Shown: positions 1 through 8,475, counted from the stretch's first letter. The stretch is 64,000 nucleotides of DNA from Nakamurella sp. PAMC28650 (GCF_014303395.1 NZ_CP060298.1:62001-126000), one strand, 5' to 3'. Notes: generated by a model not told the origin, from the sequence alone. Program-made: numbers and translations.

Positions 1-97
1 GGCCGGCCCACCCGATCAGCGCGGAGGCGACCGCCGGGGCCAGTTGATCGGAGCTGGCCGGTTTCAGTTCCAGCCTGCCGAGGGTGGGAGTGCTCAC
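1..97 (-). CDS. Partial N-terminus of a YbaK/EbsC-like protein (tentative)
   Basis: An open frame runs from a GTG at 97 off the left edge of the window, reading MSTPTLGRLELKPASSDQLA and then APAVASALIGW. Actinobacterial YbaK/EbsC (aminoacyl-tRNA deacylase-like) proteins commonly begin with a similar short strand followed by an Ala-rich helix, which is the basis for the name. Only about 32 residues are visible and no catalytic residue is included. A CACAGT hexamer lies 6 nt before the GTG, so the transcript could be leaderless. The gene is divergent from dusB. The call is low confidence, and an unrelated small protein is possible. Confidence 0.35.
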   Translation of the reverse strand, partial: MSTPTLGRLELKPASSDQLAPAVASALIGWAG

Positions 98-193
98 CAC
101 CCCACTGTGTCATTTCCGCCCTGTCATTTCCGCCCCAGGGTCTCTCCGCCGGGGCGTTTCCCGCCGCCATTACCCATCCCGTCCCGCGCACGG

Positions 194-199
194 GACAAT
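194..199 (+). promoter_or_regulatory. -10 hexamer of a leaderless dusB transcript
   Basis: GACAAT is followed by exactly 7 nt and then GTG at 207. The same hexamer, spacing and start codon precede the LmeA-like gene at 17177. This favours the GTG at 207 over the ATG at 198, which overlaps the hexamer. Confidence 0.5.
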
Positions 200-206
200 G
201 GGTCCC

Positions 207-1406
207 GTGAGTACCGCTACCACCCACCGCACCGCGCCCGTGGCGACCCCCGCCCGCGTGGTGCCGCCGCCCGGGGCCAAGGCCGACGTCCTGAACATCG
301 GGCCCTTCCAGGTCTGGCCCCCGGTCGTCCTGGCTCCGATGGCCGGCATCACGAACACATCCTTCCGGGGGCTGTGCCGCGAGTTCGGGGCCGGGCTGTA
401 CGTCTGCGAGATGGTGACCACCCGCGCGTTGGTGGCCCGCGACTGGAAGACCATGGAGATGATCCGGTTCGGACCGCAGGAGCAGCCCCGCTCGCTGCAG
501 CTCTACGGTGTCGACCCGGTCATCGTCGGGCAGGCCGTGAGGATGGTCGTCCAGGAGAACCTCGCCGACCACATCGATCTGAACTTCGGCTGCCCGGTGC
601 CCAAGGTCACCCGCAAGGGCGGTGGGTCGGCCCTTCCCTACAAGCGCAAGCTGTTCGAATCCATCGTCAGGGCCGCGGTCCGGGAGGCGGCCCCGGCCGG
701 GGTCCCGGTCACGGTCAAGATGCGGATCGGCATCGACGAGGACCACATCACCTTCACCGACGCCGGCCGGATCGCGCAGGATTCCGGAGTCGCTGCCGTC
801 GCGCTGCACGGGCGGACGGCGATCCAACACTACTCCGGCCACGCCGACTGGTCCGCGATCGCGAAGCTCAAGGAGATCGTCACCGACATCCCGGTGCTGG
901 GCAACGGCGACATCTTCCGGGCCTCCGACGCGCTGGACATGATGGCCCGGACCGGGTGCGACGGCGTGGTGGTCGGCCGGGGCTGCCAGGGGCGGCCCTG
1001 GCTGTTCGCCGAACTGGCCGCGGCCTTCGACGGCCGTCCGGCCCCGACCCCACCGGATTTGCGGACGGTCGCCGGCATCCTCCAGCGGCATGCCGAACTG
1101 CTCTGCGTCGAGATGGGCCCGGACCGCGGCATCCGAGATCTTCGCAAGCACATCGCCTGGTACCTCAAGGGTTTCGCTGCCGGTTCGGAGATCCGTCGCG
1201 AGCTCGGCATGGTGTCCGGCCTCGATCAGCTTGCGACGCTGCTGAGCCGGCTCGACCTGGATCAGCCGTTTCCGGACGCAGCCGAAGGCCCCCGCGGAAG
1301 GCAGGGATCCCCGCAGGGCCGCGTGATCCTGCCCTACGGCTGGCTCGACGACCCCGACGAGATGGTGGTGCCGGCCGACGCTGAACTCGACGCCGGCGGC
1401 GGCTGA
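207..1406 (+). CDS. dusB: tRNA-dihydrouridine synthase (DusB/NifR3 family)
   Basis: FMN-dependent enzyme that reduces uridine to dihydrouridine in tRNA; cytoplasmic. The TIM-barrel N-terminus shows the family opening PVVLAPMAGITNTSFR, then the catalytic-cysteine motif NFGCPVPKVTRKGGGSAL, the substrate/FMN segment VTVKMRIG, the ALHGRT motif and the C-terminal FMN-phosphate loop VVVGRGCQGRPW. Length is about 399 residues, in line with actinobacterial DusB. The GTG at 207 is chosen because a GACAAT hexamer lies 7 nt upstream; an ATG at 198 is the alternative. A lipoprotein gene starts 1 nt after the stop, so the two are probably cotranscribed. From memory, the M. tuberculosis counterpart is Rv0823c, which also lies beside an LCP gene and phoY2. 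Confidence 0.93.
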   Translation: MSTATTHRTAPVATPARVVPPPGAKADVLNIGPFQVWPPVVLAPMAGITNTSFRGLCREFGAGLYVCEMVTTRALVARDWKTMEMIRFGPQEQPRSLQLYGVDPVIVGQAVRMVVQENLADHIDLNFGCPVPKVTRKGGGSALPYKRKLFESIVRAAVREAAPAGVPVTVKMRIGIDEDHITFTDAGRIAQDSGVAAVALHGRTAIQHYSGHADWSAIAKLKEIVTDIPVLGNGDIFRASDALDMMARTGCDGVVVGRGCQGRPWLFAELAAAFDGRPAPTPPDLRTVAGILQRHAELLCVEMGPDRGIRDLRKHIAWYLKGFAAGSEIRRELGMVSGLDQLATLLSRLDLDQPFPDAAEGPRGRQGSPQGRVILPYGWLDDPDEMVVPADAELDAGGG

Positions 1407-1407
1407 G

Positions 1408-1884
1408 GTGCGCCCCCGCCCACCCGTCGGGGCTCTCGTCCTGATGACGGTCGCCGTCCTGGCCGGCGTCGTGGCCGGTTGCGGTGCGGGTGGGTCGACC
1501 CTTGCCGACCCGACCGCGACGAACGCAACGGCGGCCCAGGCGCACGCCGTGCAGACGGCGATCGACCACTTCAACGCGACCGCAGGCGGGTCCGTCGCCG
1601 CTCAGCAATCGGTCCTGCTCGGGCTGATCTCGGCCGGCCAGTCCACGGCCCAGAGCCGCTGCCCGGCGGTGACGGTCACCATCAGCATGCAACCGGTCTA
1701 TGCAAGGTTGGCGCCATCACCGGGATGGCGGCCGGCCACTGGATCGCTACCCGGCACCGTCTATGCCGTTCCGACGCTGCTCCGCATCTACACGGGCGAC
1801 CGCATCACCGGCACGGATCTGACCGATCTGCACCTGGCCATCGCAGACGGCCGGGTCACGTTTCCTGCCATCTGCCTGCGGTGA
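1408..1884 (+). CDS. Small secreted lipoprotein of unknown function
   Basis: The 158-residue product starts at a GTG one base after the dusB stop. The N-terminus has basic residues (MRPRPPVG), a hydrophobic stretch ALVLMTVAVLAGV and a lipobox VAGC, so it should be exported and lipid-anchored at about Cys 25. Beyond that are an Ala/Thr-rich helical segment and a small mixed C-terminal domain (about residues 65-158) with two further cysteines. I do not recognise a family. Tight spacing suggests cotranscription with dusB. Confidence 0.7.
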   Translation: MRPRPPVGALVLMTVAVLAGVVAGCGAGGSTLADPTATNATAAQAHAVQTAIDHFNATAGGSVAAQQSVLLGLISAGQSTAQSRCPAVTVTISMQPVYARLAPSPGWRPATGSLPGTVYAVPTLLRIYTGDRITGTDLTDLHLAIADGRVTFPAICLR

Positions 1885-2167
1885 CGCGGCCCAGCTGCCG
1901 GACAGCGCACAAACGACAGTCGCAGGCGCAACGGGTCGCCGTCCTGGGCGTCTTGAGCAGGGCGCTGCGCTCTGCACGATCTGAAGCGGTTTCATCTCAC
2001 GGTCAACACCCATCACATGGCGTCACCCTAGGATGGTCGAGGTTCCGACCCGAAGGGCCGAAGCGAGACGCTGACGGTCGTCAGCGGTGCCGATCAGTTG
2101 ATCTGACCGGACAGAATTCAGAAGGCTGGAACCGATCGATGAATGTGACGGAACAGAGGGAGGTCGC

Positions 2168-4747
2168 GTGAGCGACGAGCCGCGCGACGGCAGCGACGTC
2201 GACGGACGACCGGGAGAGACCGGTCGGACCGGTGACACCGCAGGACCGGCCGGGAGCGGGTCGGCAGCAGCAGACTCGTCCCACGTTCCGTCCGCTCCAT
2301 GGGAGCGTCCGCGCCGCTGGAACCAGGATGCCTTGGATGTGACCAGGGTCGATGACCTGCTGGCCAGGCTCGGGGCCGAGGACGAGGTGCCCAGTGGCCG
2401 CCGCCGACGACGTCAGGCCGATGCGGCAGAAGGCGCCGGCGTCTCGGCGAGCGAGCTGATCGCGGCCCTGTCAGTCGACGAGTCCGGCAATCCAGGGACC
2501 TCCGAGCCCCGGGCCGACCACCACATCACCGAGGAACCGACGGCCGTCACGACCGTGGCCCCGGCGGACCCCACCTCCGGCGATCCGGCGCAGACGTCTG
2601 CACCCCCGGCCGCAACCGTCCCGCCAACCTTCTCCGCGCCCGCACCCGCACCCGCACCCGCACCCGCACCCGCACCCGACGAGGCCACCACCCTCCTGGC
2701 CACACATACCGACTCAACGCAGATCCACGCCACACAGACCCAGGAATCGCCCTGGGCCCCGACCACCCCGGCCGGCGCGGAGGACCACACCGTCCTGCTC
2801 CCCCCGCGAATCGGCCCCGGCGACAAGGCGCCCATCAGGGATCTGGGAGAGGACCCCCGCACCGACTACATCCCCAAGATGACCGGGATCGTGGCCGACC
2901 GGGCGGAGGCCGACTCGATCCTGGCGTCGCTGCGGCGGCAGAGCCAGTCCGGAGCGCCGGCCGTCTACGGCACCGCGAGCGACGGGTACGTCAGTACGGC
3001 AGGTGCAGCCGCCTACGGCCCCGCGGCAGCGGCCGGTCACACCGGCGGCCCCCCGCCCTCCCCCCCGACCGGCGGCCACGGTGGCCACGGTGGCCACGGG
3101 CCCTCCGACCCTCCGCCCCGCCGACGACGCGGCCTGCTCTACGCCACGCGCGGGGTCGCCGCCGCGGTCGCTCTGATCACGCTGCTGGGCATGGGCGTGG
3201 AGTGGAAGATCAAAGATCGGGCGGACGCCGGTCTGCAGCGGAACTCCGTCTCGGGAGCCCTCAACACCAGTGACACCAATATCTCCTCGGCCAGGACGGC
3301 GCCACAGGTGGTGACCAATTCCAAGGGCGTCAAGTCCACCGAGGCGGCCCGACCGAAGGCGACCTACGCGCCGGAGAACATCCTGCTGCTGGGCTCCGAC
3401 ACCCGGGCGGGCAACAACGGCAACGCCGGCAACCAGGGCGCCGGTACCAGTGGCACCGCCAACTCCGACACCCTGATGGTCGCCCACATCTCGGGTGATC
3501 GGTCGCACGTGACGATCCTGTCGATCCCACGGGACACGCTGATCCCGGCTCCGAAGTGCAAGATCTGGAACGCCGTCACCGGCCAGGTCTCCGATCAGTA
3601 CCAGCCGATCACCCCCACCGAGGTCTACCACATCAACAGCGCCTACTCGGTGGGCGGACCGACGTGCACGGTGACCGCCGTGCAGAGCCTCACCCACCTC
3701 GGCATCACCCGGATGATCGGCATCGACTTCTCCGGCTTCCAGTCCATGGTCGATGCTCTTGGCGGCATCAACGTGAACATCTGCCGGCCCATCGTCGACA
3801 CGGTGCTCGGCACCGTCGTCCCACAGGGGGGTCTGCAGAAGATCCAGGGCGTGCAGGCCCTCAATCTGGTGCGTGCCCGCGACGTCATCGGTGACACCCT
3901 GTCGGACCTGGCCCGGATCAGGCGCCAGCAGGTCGTGTTGTCGGCGATCCTGCGGCAGGTCACCCAGGCCGGCACCCTGTTGAACCCGGCCAAGCTGGAC
4001 AAGTTCCTGCAGGCCTTCACCAAGAACACCTTCACCCAGAACGTGAAGGTGGAGGACCTGGTGACGCTGGCCGGTTCGCTCGGCAGCCTCGACCCGACGC
4101 ACGTCACCTTCTACACGCTGCCGACGGTGCCCAGCACGACCGTGGACGGAGCCCTGGACGTCGACAGGACCAAGGCGCCGATCATCTTCGACGACCTGAT
4201 CAACGACCTGCCGCTGCCGGGCGAGGTGACCACCGCGGCCGCCACGAAGGCGCCGGCCACGCCGACTCCCAGCCCGACCCCGGCGGCTCCCAGCCTGAAG
4301 CTCACCGCGGCACCGTCGACGGTGGATCTCGAGATCTACAACCTCACGGGTCAGGCGAACGTCGCCACCGCCGCCCAGCAAAAGCTCAACGCAGTCGGTT
4401 TCCACGTCTCCGACAGCCAGCTGTTCAAGCCGGACAGCGGAAGCCAGGCCGGTACCACCGTTTTGTACGCCGCGACGAATCGGGCGGCAGCCCTGACCGT
4501 CGCCTCGTCGGTGCCGGGCTCGACCCTGGTGGTGACGCCCGGGCTGGGCAACACCGTGCGGCTGAATCTCGGGTCGTCCTATGCCGGTGCGATCGTTGCG
4601 GCGAAGGTCGGGCAGAGCGCCCCGCCGTCGTTGGCGACGGTCAGCACCGGACCCGCCATCAGCGTGGCGGCAGCTGCCGGAGCCTCCGGCACGCTGGCCT
4701 CGACCGCCCTGTCGTCGGTGAACGCCGGAGCGGGCACCTGCGCCTAG
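2168..4747 (+). CDS. LytR-CpsA-Psr (LCP) family cell-wall ligase with LytR_C domain
   Basis: LCP proteins transfer undecaprenyl-linked glycopolymers to peptidoglycan outside the membrane. This 859-residue protein has a long Pro/Ala-rich cytoplasmic N-terminus (about 1-320) with an Ala-Pro dipeptide run near residue 157 and a GGHGGHGGHG stretch near 303. One membrane segment (about 324-345, VAAAVALITLLGMGV) follows. The LCP domain (about 403-660) has NILLLGSDTR, SDTLMVAHI, SIPRDT and DLARIRRQQ, which carry the pyrophosphate and Mg-binding Asp/Arg residues. A LytR_C domain (about 719-805, starting DLEIYNLTG) completes it. The GTG start has a GAGGGAGG ribosome-binding site. The N-terminal extension is unusually long. 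A paralogue follows 146 bp downstream. From memory, Rv0822c occupies the equivalent place. Confidence 0.9.
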   Translation: MSDEPRDGSDVDGRPGETGRTGDTAGPAGSGSAAADSSHVPSAPWERPRRWNQDALDVTRVDDLLARLGAEDEVPSGRRRRRQADAAEGAGVSASELIAALSVDESGNPGTSEPRADHHITEEPTAVTTVAPADPTSGDPAQTSAPPAATVPPTFSAPAPAPAPAPAPAPDEATTLLATHTDSTQIHATQTQESPWAPTTPAGAEDHTVLLPPRIGPGDKAPIRDLGEDPRTDYIPKMTGIVADRAEADSILASLRRQSQSGAPAVYGTASDGYVSTAGAAAYGPAAAAGHTGGPPPSPPTGGHGGHGGHGPSDPPPRRRRGLLYATRGVAAAVALITLLGMGVEWKIKDRADAGLQRNSVSGALNTSDTNISSARTAPQVVTNSKGVKSTEAARPKATYAPENILLLGSDTRAGNNGNAGNQGAGTSGTANSDTLMVAHISGDRSHVTILSIPRDTLIPAPKCKIWNAVTGQVSDQYQPITPTEVYHINSAYSVGGPTCTVTAVQSLTHLGITRMIGIDFSGFQSMVDALGGINVNICRPIVDTVLGTVVPQGGLQKIQGVQALNLVRARDVIGDTLSDLARIRRQQVVLSAILRQVTQAGTLLNPAKLDKFLQAFTKNTFTQNVKVEDLVTLAGSLGSLDPTHVTFYTLPTVPSTTVDGALDVDRTKAPIIFDDLINDLPLPGEVTTAAATKAPATPTPSPTPAAPSLKLTAAPSTVDLEIYNLTGQANVATAAQQKLNAVGFHVSDSQLFKPDSGSQAGTTVLYAATNRAAALTVASSVPGSTLVVTPGLGNTVRLNLGSSYAGAIVAAKVGQSAPPSLATVSTGPAISVAAAAGASGTLASTALSSVNAGAGTCA
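2639..2674 (+). repeat. Six tandem CCCGCA hexamers inside the LCP gene
   Basis: A perfect 6 x 6-bp array encodes alternating Pro-Ala. In-frame length change would only shorten or lengthen the cytoplasmic linker of the LCP protein. Confidence 0.9.
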
Positions 4748-4893
4748 ATCACCCGTCCGCCGAATCGGTCAGTACTGTCGAAAGCGGACCCGTCCACCGC
4801 GGCCCTCCGACCGGCGCTGCGTCATCACTCCGGTGATCGGATGCCGAGAGGCCGCGGACAACGGTCCGTCATCGACGAGACCGAGGGGTTCCC

Positions 4894-6372
4894 GTGACCG
4901 ACGCATCACCGCCGAGCGCAGGTCGGCTGTCGACCCGTCCGCGCTTCGGATGGCTCCTGAGAGCGGGGGTCACCGTGCTCTCGGTGATCACCCTGTTGGC
5001 CATGGGCCTGGAATGGCAGATCAAGCATCGCGCAGACGTGGGCATCGCCGCCAACCACGTCAATGCCCTGGTGGCAAGAACGCCGGCACCGCCCCTGACG
5101 ACCCGCATGACGACGGCAATCGGACCGACGACCGGGGCTGCGGCCACCGCCCGGGCGCTGATCGCCGCGAGCAGTCCAGCGGCGCCGACCACGCGCACCT
5201 CCTCCGCCACCACCTACCAGGCCGAGAACATCCTGCTGCTGGGTTCGGACACCCGCAGCGGCGGCAACGCAGTCGTCGGATCGGATCCGTCCACCAACGG
5301 GGTGGCAAATTCCGACGTGGTGATGATCGCGCACATCAGCGCCGACCGTCAGCACGTCACAGTGCTGTCCATCCCGCGCGACACGATGGTCCCCGCCCCC
5401 ACCACCTGTCACTTCTGGAACTCCACGACCGGGGTGGTGTCGAAGGAGATCTACCAGCCCTCGCCCGGGGAGCGTTTCCACTTCAACTCCGGCTACTCGG
5501 TGGGCGGACCGCAGTGCACCGTCACCGAGGTGCAGAACCTCACCGGCCTGCAGATCGACCGTTTCATCGGCATCGACTTCGTCGGTTTCCAGGCCATGGT
5601 GGATGCGCTGAACGGCGTCACCGTCGACATCTGCTCCCCGGTCGTCGACACCGTCCTGGGTACCGTGGTCCCGAGGGCCGGCGTACAGAGGATCAACGGG
5701 GGTCAGGCCCTGAACCTCGTCAGGGCCAGGGATGTCATCGGCGACAACCTGTCGGACCTGGCCAGGATCCGTCGTCAGCAGATCGTCCTGTCGGCGCTCC
5801 TCCGGCAGGTGACGACGGCCGGTACGCTGCTGAACCCGGCCAAGCTGGACAACTTCCTGCAGGCCTTCGTCAAGAACACCGTGACCGACAACGTCACCGT
5901 CGACGACCTCGTCACGCTGGCCGGGTCGCTCGGCAACCTGAGCCCCGGAATCGTCAACTTCTACACGCTCCCGACGTACCCCAGCACGATCACCGACGGC
6001 GCACTGGAGGTCGACACAGCGGCCGCGCCCCCGATTCTCATTGCGATGGCCCAGGACCGGCCGGTGTCCCCCACTTCTCCGACGACGACCGGGACCACCT
6101 CCCCGGCCGCAACCGCACCGGTGGGCAGCCCACCCGTCGGCAGCCCACCGGGCAGCACCAGAGGCGCACCCGCGACGTCGGCGCCCGGCATCCCGCAGTT
6201 CAGCCTGGCTTTCCCGACCACGCCGGCCTCGTCGGCCTCGTCGGCCTCGTCGGCCGGATCGGCCGGATCGGCCGGATCGGCCGGATCACGGCCTCCAGCC
6301 GCTGGTTCCACCTCCGCCGGGCAGGCCGTGAACGCGGCCACCGCGCAGTGTGCGGGTCCCGGCAATGAGTGA
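4894..6372 (+). CDS. Second LytR-CpsA-Psr (LCP) family protein
   Basis: This is a paralogue of the upstream LCP protein. It is 492 residues with a short cytoplasmic N-terminus, a membrane segment at about 16-40 (GVTVLSVITLLAMGLEW), and an LCP domain at about 108-385 with NILLLGSDTR, SIPRDT and DLARIRRQQ nearly identical to its neighbour. It lacks the LytR_C domain. After the LCP domain comes a Pro/Thr-rich tail and a run of ASS/AGS tripeptides (about residues 444-465), probably a wall-spanning linker. The GTG at 4894 fixes a short basic N-terminus. The shared VRARDVIGD and NPAKLDNFLQAF segments show recent tandem duplication. Confidence 0.9.
   Translation: MTDASPPSAGRLSTRPRFGWLLRAGVTVLSVITLLAMGLEWQIKHRADVGIAANHVNALVARTPAPPLTTRMTTAIGPTTGAAATARALIAASSPAAPTTRTSSATTYQAENILLLGSDTRSGGNAVVGSDPSTNGVANSDVVMIAHISADRQHVTVLSIPRDTMVPAPTTCHFWNSTTGVVSKEIYQPSPGERFHFNSGYSVGGPQCTVTEVQNLTGLQIDRFIGIDFVGFQAMVDALNGVTVDICSPVVDTVLGTVVPRAGVQRINGGQALNLVRARDVIGDNLSDLARIRRQQIVLSALLRQVTTAGTLLNPAKLDNFLQAFVKNTVTDNVTVDDLVTLAGSLGNLSPGIVNFYTLPTYPSTITDGALEVDTAAAPPILIAMAQDRPVSPTSPTTTGTTSPAATAPVGSPPVGSPPGSTRGAPATSAPGIPQFSLAFPTTPASSASSASSAGSAGSAGSAGSRPPAAGSTSAGQAVNAATAQCAGPGNE
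6226..6288 (+). repeat. 9-bp tandem repeats encoding ASS/AGS
   Basis: Three copies of GCCTCGTCG are followed by four copies of GCCGGATCG, the last ending in TCA, all in frame in the second LCP gene. Two repeat variants in blocks indicate expansion by slippage or unequal crossing over. Confidence 0.85.
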
Positions 6373-6442
6373 GCAGGGCACCTGACACCTGGCGTTCACC
6401 CGACGTCCACCCGCCGTCCGGCGGCGGCGCGTGCGATGGCTC

Positions 6443-6448
6443 TATCCT
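6443..6448 (+). promoter_or_regulatory. -10 hexamer of a leaderless phoU transcript
   Basis: TATCCT stands 6 nt before the phoU ATG at 6455, placing the transcription start at or next to the A of the start codon. No Shine-Dalgarno sequence is present. Confidence 0.6.
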
Positions 6449-6454
6449 GACGAC

Positions 6455-7138
6455 ATGCGCCAGGCCTACCAGATCCGACTCAACGACCTCGGCGACCACG
6501 GTGCACGAATGTGCCAGGTCGCCAGTGACGCCCTTCGCGATGCCACCAAATCGCTGCTGACCGCCGACCTCGCCCTGGCCGAGAAGGTGATCGCAACAGA
6601 CGTCCAGCTGGACGAGATGCGTTCCAGCGCGGAGACTGTCGCATTCGAGATACTGGCCCTGCAAGCCCCCGTCGCCTCCGATCTGCGGGCCGTCATCTCG
6701 GCTCTGTGGATCGTTGCGGACCTGCAGCGGATGGGCGCGCTGGCCATCCACGTCGCCAAGGCCGCGCGTCGCCGACATCCCGCCCAGGTGATCCCGGTCG
6801 AGGTGCGACCGATCTTCGAGCGGATGGGGAGGGTCGGTGTCCACCTGGCCGACCAGGCCGGCAAGGTCCTGCTGGAGCGCAATGTGGAGCTCGCCAGGGT
6901 GATGGAGTCCGAGGACGACCTGATGGACGACCTCCACCAGGAGATGTTCGCCGCTCTGCTGTCTCCGAACTGGTCCCACGGCGTCGAGCCGGCCGTCGAC
7001 CTGTCGCTGCTCGGCCGCTTCTACGAACGCTTCGCCGATCACGCTGTCGCGGTCGCCCGCCGGGTGGTCTTCCTGGTGACCGGCGAGAACGTCGGGGGCG
7101 ACACCACCCCGACGGCCTTCACCCCGCCCGAGCGATAG
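6455..7138 (+). CDS. phoU: Phosphate-signalling regulator PhoU
   Basis: PhoU links the Pst transporter to the phosphate-sensing kinase and represses the Pho response when phosphate is ample. The 227-residue product is all-helical with the two PhoU repeats: first half LADLALAEKVIATDVQLDEM and LQAPVASDLRAVISALWIVADLQRMG, second half beginning at PIFERMGRVGVHLADQAGK and ending RFYERFADHAVAVARRVVFLV. The ATG at 6455 is preferred over an in-frame GTG at 6431, because family members start M-R-x-x-(Y/F) and a -10 hexamer sits 6 nt upstream. It is convergent with the pst genes, from which it is separated by a nuclease element and a simple repeat. Confidence 0.93.
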   Translation: MRQAYQIRLNDLGDHGARMCQVASDALRDATKSLLTADLALAEKVIATDVQLDEMRSSAETVAFEILALQAPVASDLRAVISALWIVADLQRMGALAIHVAKAARRRHPAQVIPVEVRPIFERMGRVGVHLADQAGKVLLERNVELARVMESEDDLMDDLHQEMFAALLSPNWSHGVEPAVDLSLLGRFYERFADHAVAVARRVVFLVTGENVGGDTTPTAFTPPER

Positions 7139-7150
7139 CCCCCGCCAGTC

Positions 7151-7205
7151 CCGTCCCGTCCCGTCCCGTCCCGTCCCGTCCCGTCCCGTCCCGTCCCGTC
7201 CCGTC
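7151..7205. repeat. Eleven perfect tandem CCGTC pentamers
   Basis: The array begins 12 bp after the phoU stop and runs without interruption into the left palindrome of the adjacent nuclease element. A partial unit (GTC) precedes it. Confidence 0.95.
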
Positions 7206-7267
7206 ATCGACCGGAATGAGAACCCGCGTCATCAGGGCCCGAACTGCGGATCCCATTCCGGTCGATG
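7205..7267. repeat. Palindrome A, left copy (63 bp)
   Basis: The arms at 7205-7218 and 7254-7267 (CATCGACCGGAATG) are a perfect 14-bp inverted repeat, with partial pairing continuing inward. The copy is 63 bp and shares both arms and the internal GGGCCCG-A-TGCGGATC block with the copy at 8354-8416, in the same orientation. It lies between convergent phoU and the nuclease gene, so it could also terminate both transcripts. Confidence 0.9.
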
Positions 7268-7291
7268 CTCCCTGGCGTTCGCCACCCGCCC

Positions 7292-8257
7292 TCATGCTGA
7301 CGCCGAACGGCGGAGATCCAGGAACCGTGCGATGTCCTCGACCAGGCGGGGCCGCTCGTTCCAGACCATGTGACCGGTCACCCCGAGCATCAGCCAGCCG
7401 GCGCCGGCCAAGGCGTTGTACCGCTGGCGGTCCCTGGTCAGCGCTGCACCCGTGTGGAACTCGACGCCGTCGTACTCACAGCCCACCTTCTGCTCGGGCC
7501 AGCCCAGATCTACCCAGAATTCACCGACGGGCGTCCGCACCGGAATCTGCGTGGTCGGGGTCGGGAAGCCGGCGTCCAGGCACACCCAACGCAGCCACGA
7601 TTCCCCGGGGGAGGCCGCACCGGGGTCCGTCAGCGGAACCAGCCGACGCATCAGCCTCACCCCGCGAATGCTCATCCGCGCCGCCAGCAGGAGCAGGTCG
7701 GCCGATGTCGCGCCGGTGTGCCGGACGGCGGCATCCAGCACCGCCAGAGATTTGGCCGGATGAGGTTGGCGGGCGGCGATCCGAAGGGCAGTCTCGGTCA
7801 GATCGGTGACGGCCTGCCCGGCCACCCGTTGCAACGGCCGCAGCAGTTCCGGACGGTGGTGCACCAATCCATGTCGATGGCTCGGCCAGTCCTGCACGGC
7901 GAGGATGTGCGTGTCGGGGTCGCGGGCGACGTCGAACCCATGGAGCTCGGCCGCCGTGTCGAGGCAGGCCACCACCGGGCGACGGAGCGACAACGCTGCA
8001 GCCGCCAGCCTGGTGCCGGCACCGATGCGATGCTGCTCGGCATTGCGGAATCCGTGCGCCTCGAACAGCGGTGCGACGGTCGGACTGCTCAGCTCCGGCA
8101 CGACGAAAGTGTTGTACCACAGGCGGTTCAGGCCTCCCTCGCGCACCAGGGACAGAAGCCTGCGTTCGCCCAGGTGATCCGCGATCTGAGACCCGAGCAG
8201 GGCGCCGGACTGCTCCCGGGCGAGCGTCCAGAGCGCGGGCGGCAACGGTTTGATCAT
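7292..8257 (-). CDS. AbiEi-like N-terminal domain / DUF559 (Vsr-like) nuclease-domain protein A
   Basis: The protein is 321 residues. The N-terminal third resembles the winged-helix region found on actinobacterial proteins named after AbiEi antitoxins (about 1-60, ADHLGERRLLSLVREGGL). The middle is helical (EALRIAA, LDAAV). The C-terminal domain (about 205-315) has PD-(D/E)XK/Vsr features: an acidic ESWLR helix, then FWVDLGWPEQKVGCEYDG with the D...E-x-D arrangement, then FHTG and a conserved RDRQRYNAL helix. DNA cleavage is inferred from the family, and the substrate is unknown. The ATG at 8257 is chosen because homology begins there; longer in-frame starts exist. The same palindrome sits 25 bp after the stop and 97 bp before the start. 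A diverged relative with its own palindromes is at 20564-21538. Confidence 0.75.
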   Translation of the reverse strand: MIKPLPPALWTLAREQSGALLGSQIADHLGERRLLSLVREGGLNRLWYNTFVVPELSSPTVAPLFEAHGFRNAEQHRIGAGTRLAAAALSLRRPVVACLDTAAELHGFDVARDPDTHILAVQDWPSHRHGLVHHRPELLRPLQRVAGQAVTDLTETALRIAARQPHPAKSLAVLDAAVRHTGATSADLLLLAARMSIRGVRLMRRLVPLTDPGAASPGESWLRWVCLDAGFPTPTTQIPVRTPVGEFWVDLGWPEQKVGCEYDGVEFHTGAALTRDRQRYNALAGAGWLMLGVTGHMVWNERPRLVEDIARFLDLRRSASA

Positions 8258-8353
8258 CCCGACAGCCTCGTGACCAGGCACGCACCCGGCCAGCCCCGCC
8301 ACCAGAATGTGGATGGAATCAGCCCATGGGGATAACTCTCCCCTCCCGCCACG

Positions 8354-8416
8354 CATCGACCGGAATGAGATCCCTACTTCGAGGGGCCCGGAATGCGGAT
8401 CTCATTCCGGTCGACG
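8354..8416. repeat. Palindrome A, right copy (63 bp)
   Basis: 20-bp arms (8354-8373 and 8397-8416; left arm CATCGACCGGAATGAGATCC) match at 19 of 20 positions around a 23-nt loop. It is the better-preserved copy of the palindrome at 7205-7267. It lies 59 bp past the pstB stop and probably acts as the pst operon terminator. Confidence 0.92.
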
Positions 8417-8475
8417 GGGTTCCCGGGCCGAGCAACGCGGCAGAGGGCCCGCCTGGGATCCACCAGCGACAAAGA

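Larger units (their letters stand above)
7205..8416 (-). mobile_element. Candidate palindrome-bracketed DUF559 element A
   Basis: This is a single AbiEi-like/DUF559 gene bounded by two direct copies of a 63-bp palindrome, 1149 bp apart. It sits exactly between phoU and pstB, which are adjacent and convergent in mycobacteria. No transposase and no target-site duplication other than the palindromes is visible. Mobility is inferred from the matching ends, the location, and the second, independent instance at 20536-21652. Confidence 0.5.

Noticed and set aside
7292-8257. Type IV toxin-antitoxin (AbiE) system
   Set aside because: The N-terminal domain resembles AbiEi, but no AbiEii nucleotidyltransferase toxin gene is adjacent, and the C-terminus is nuclease-like; the same holds for the gene at 20564.
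7205-8416. IS element ends with target duplication
   Set aside because: The flanking repeats are palindromes of 63 bp, and no transposase is present, so a standard IS model does not fit.
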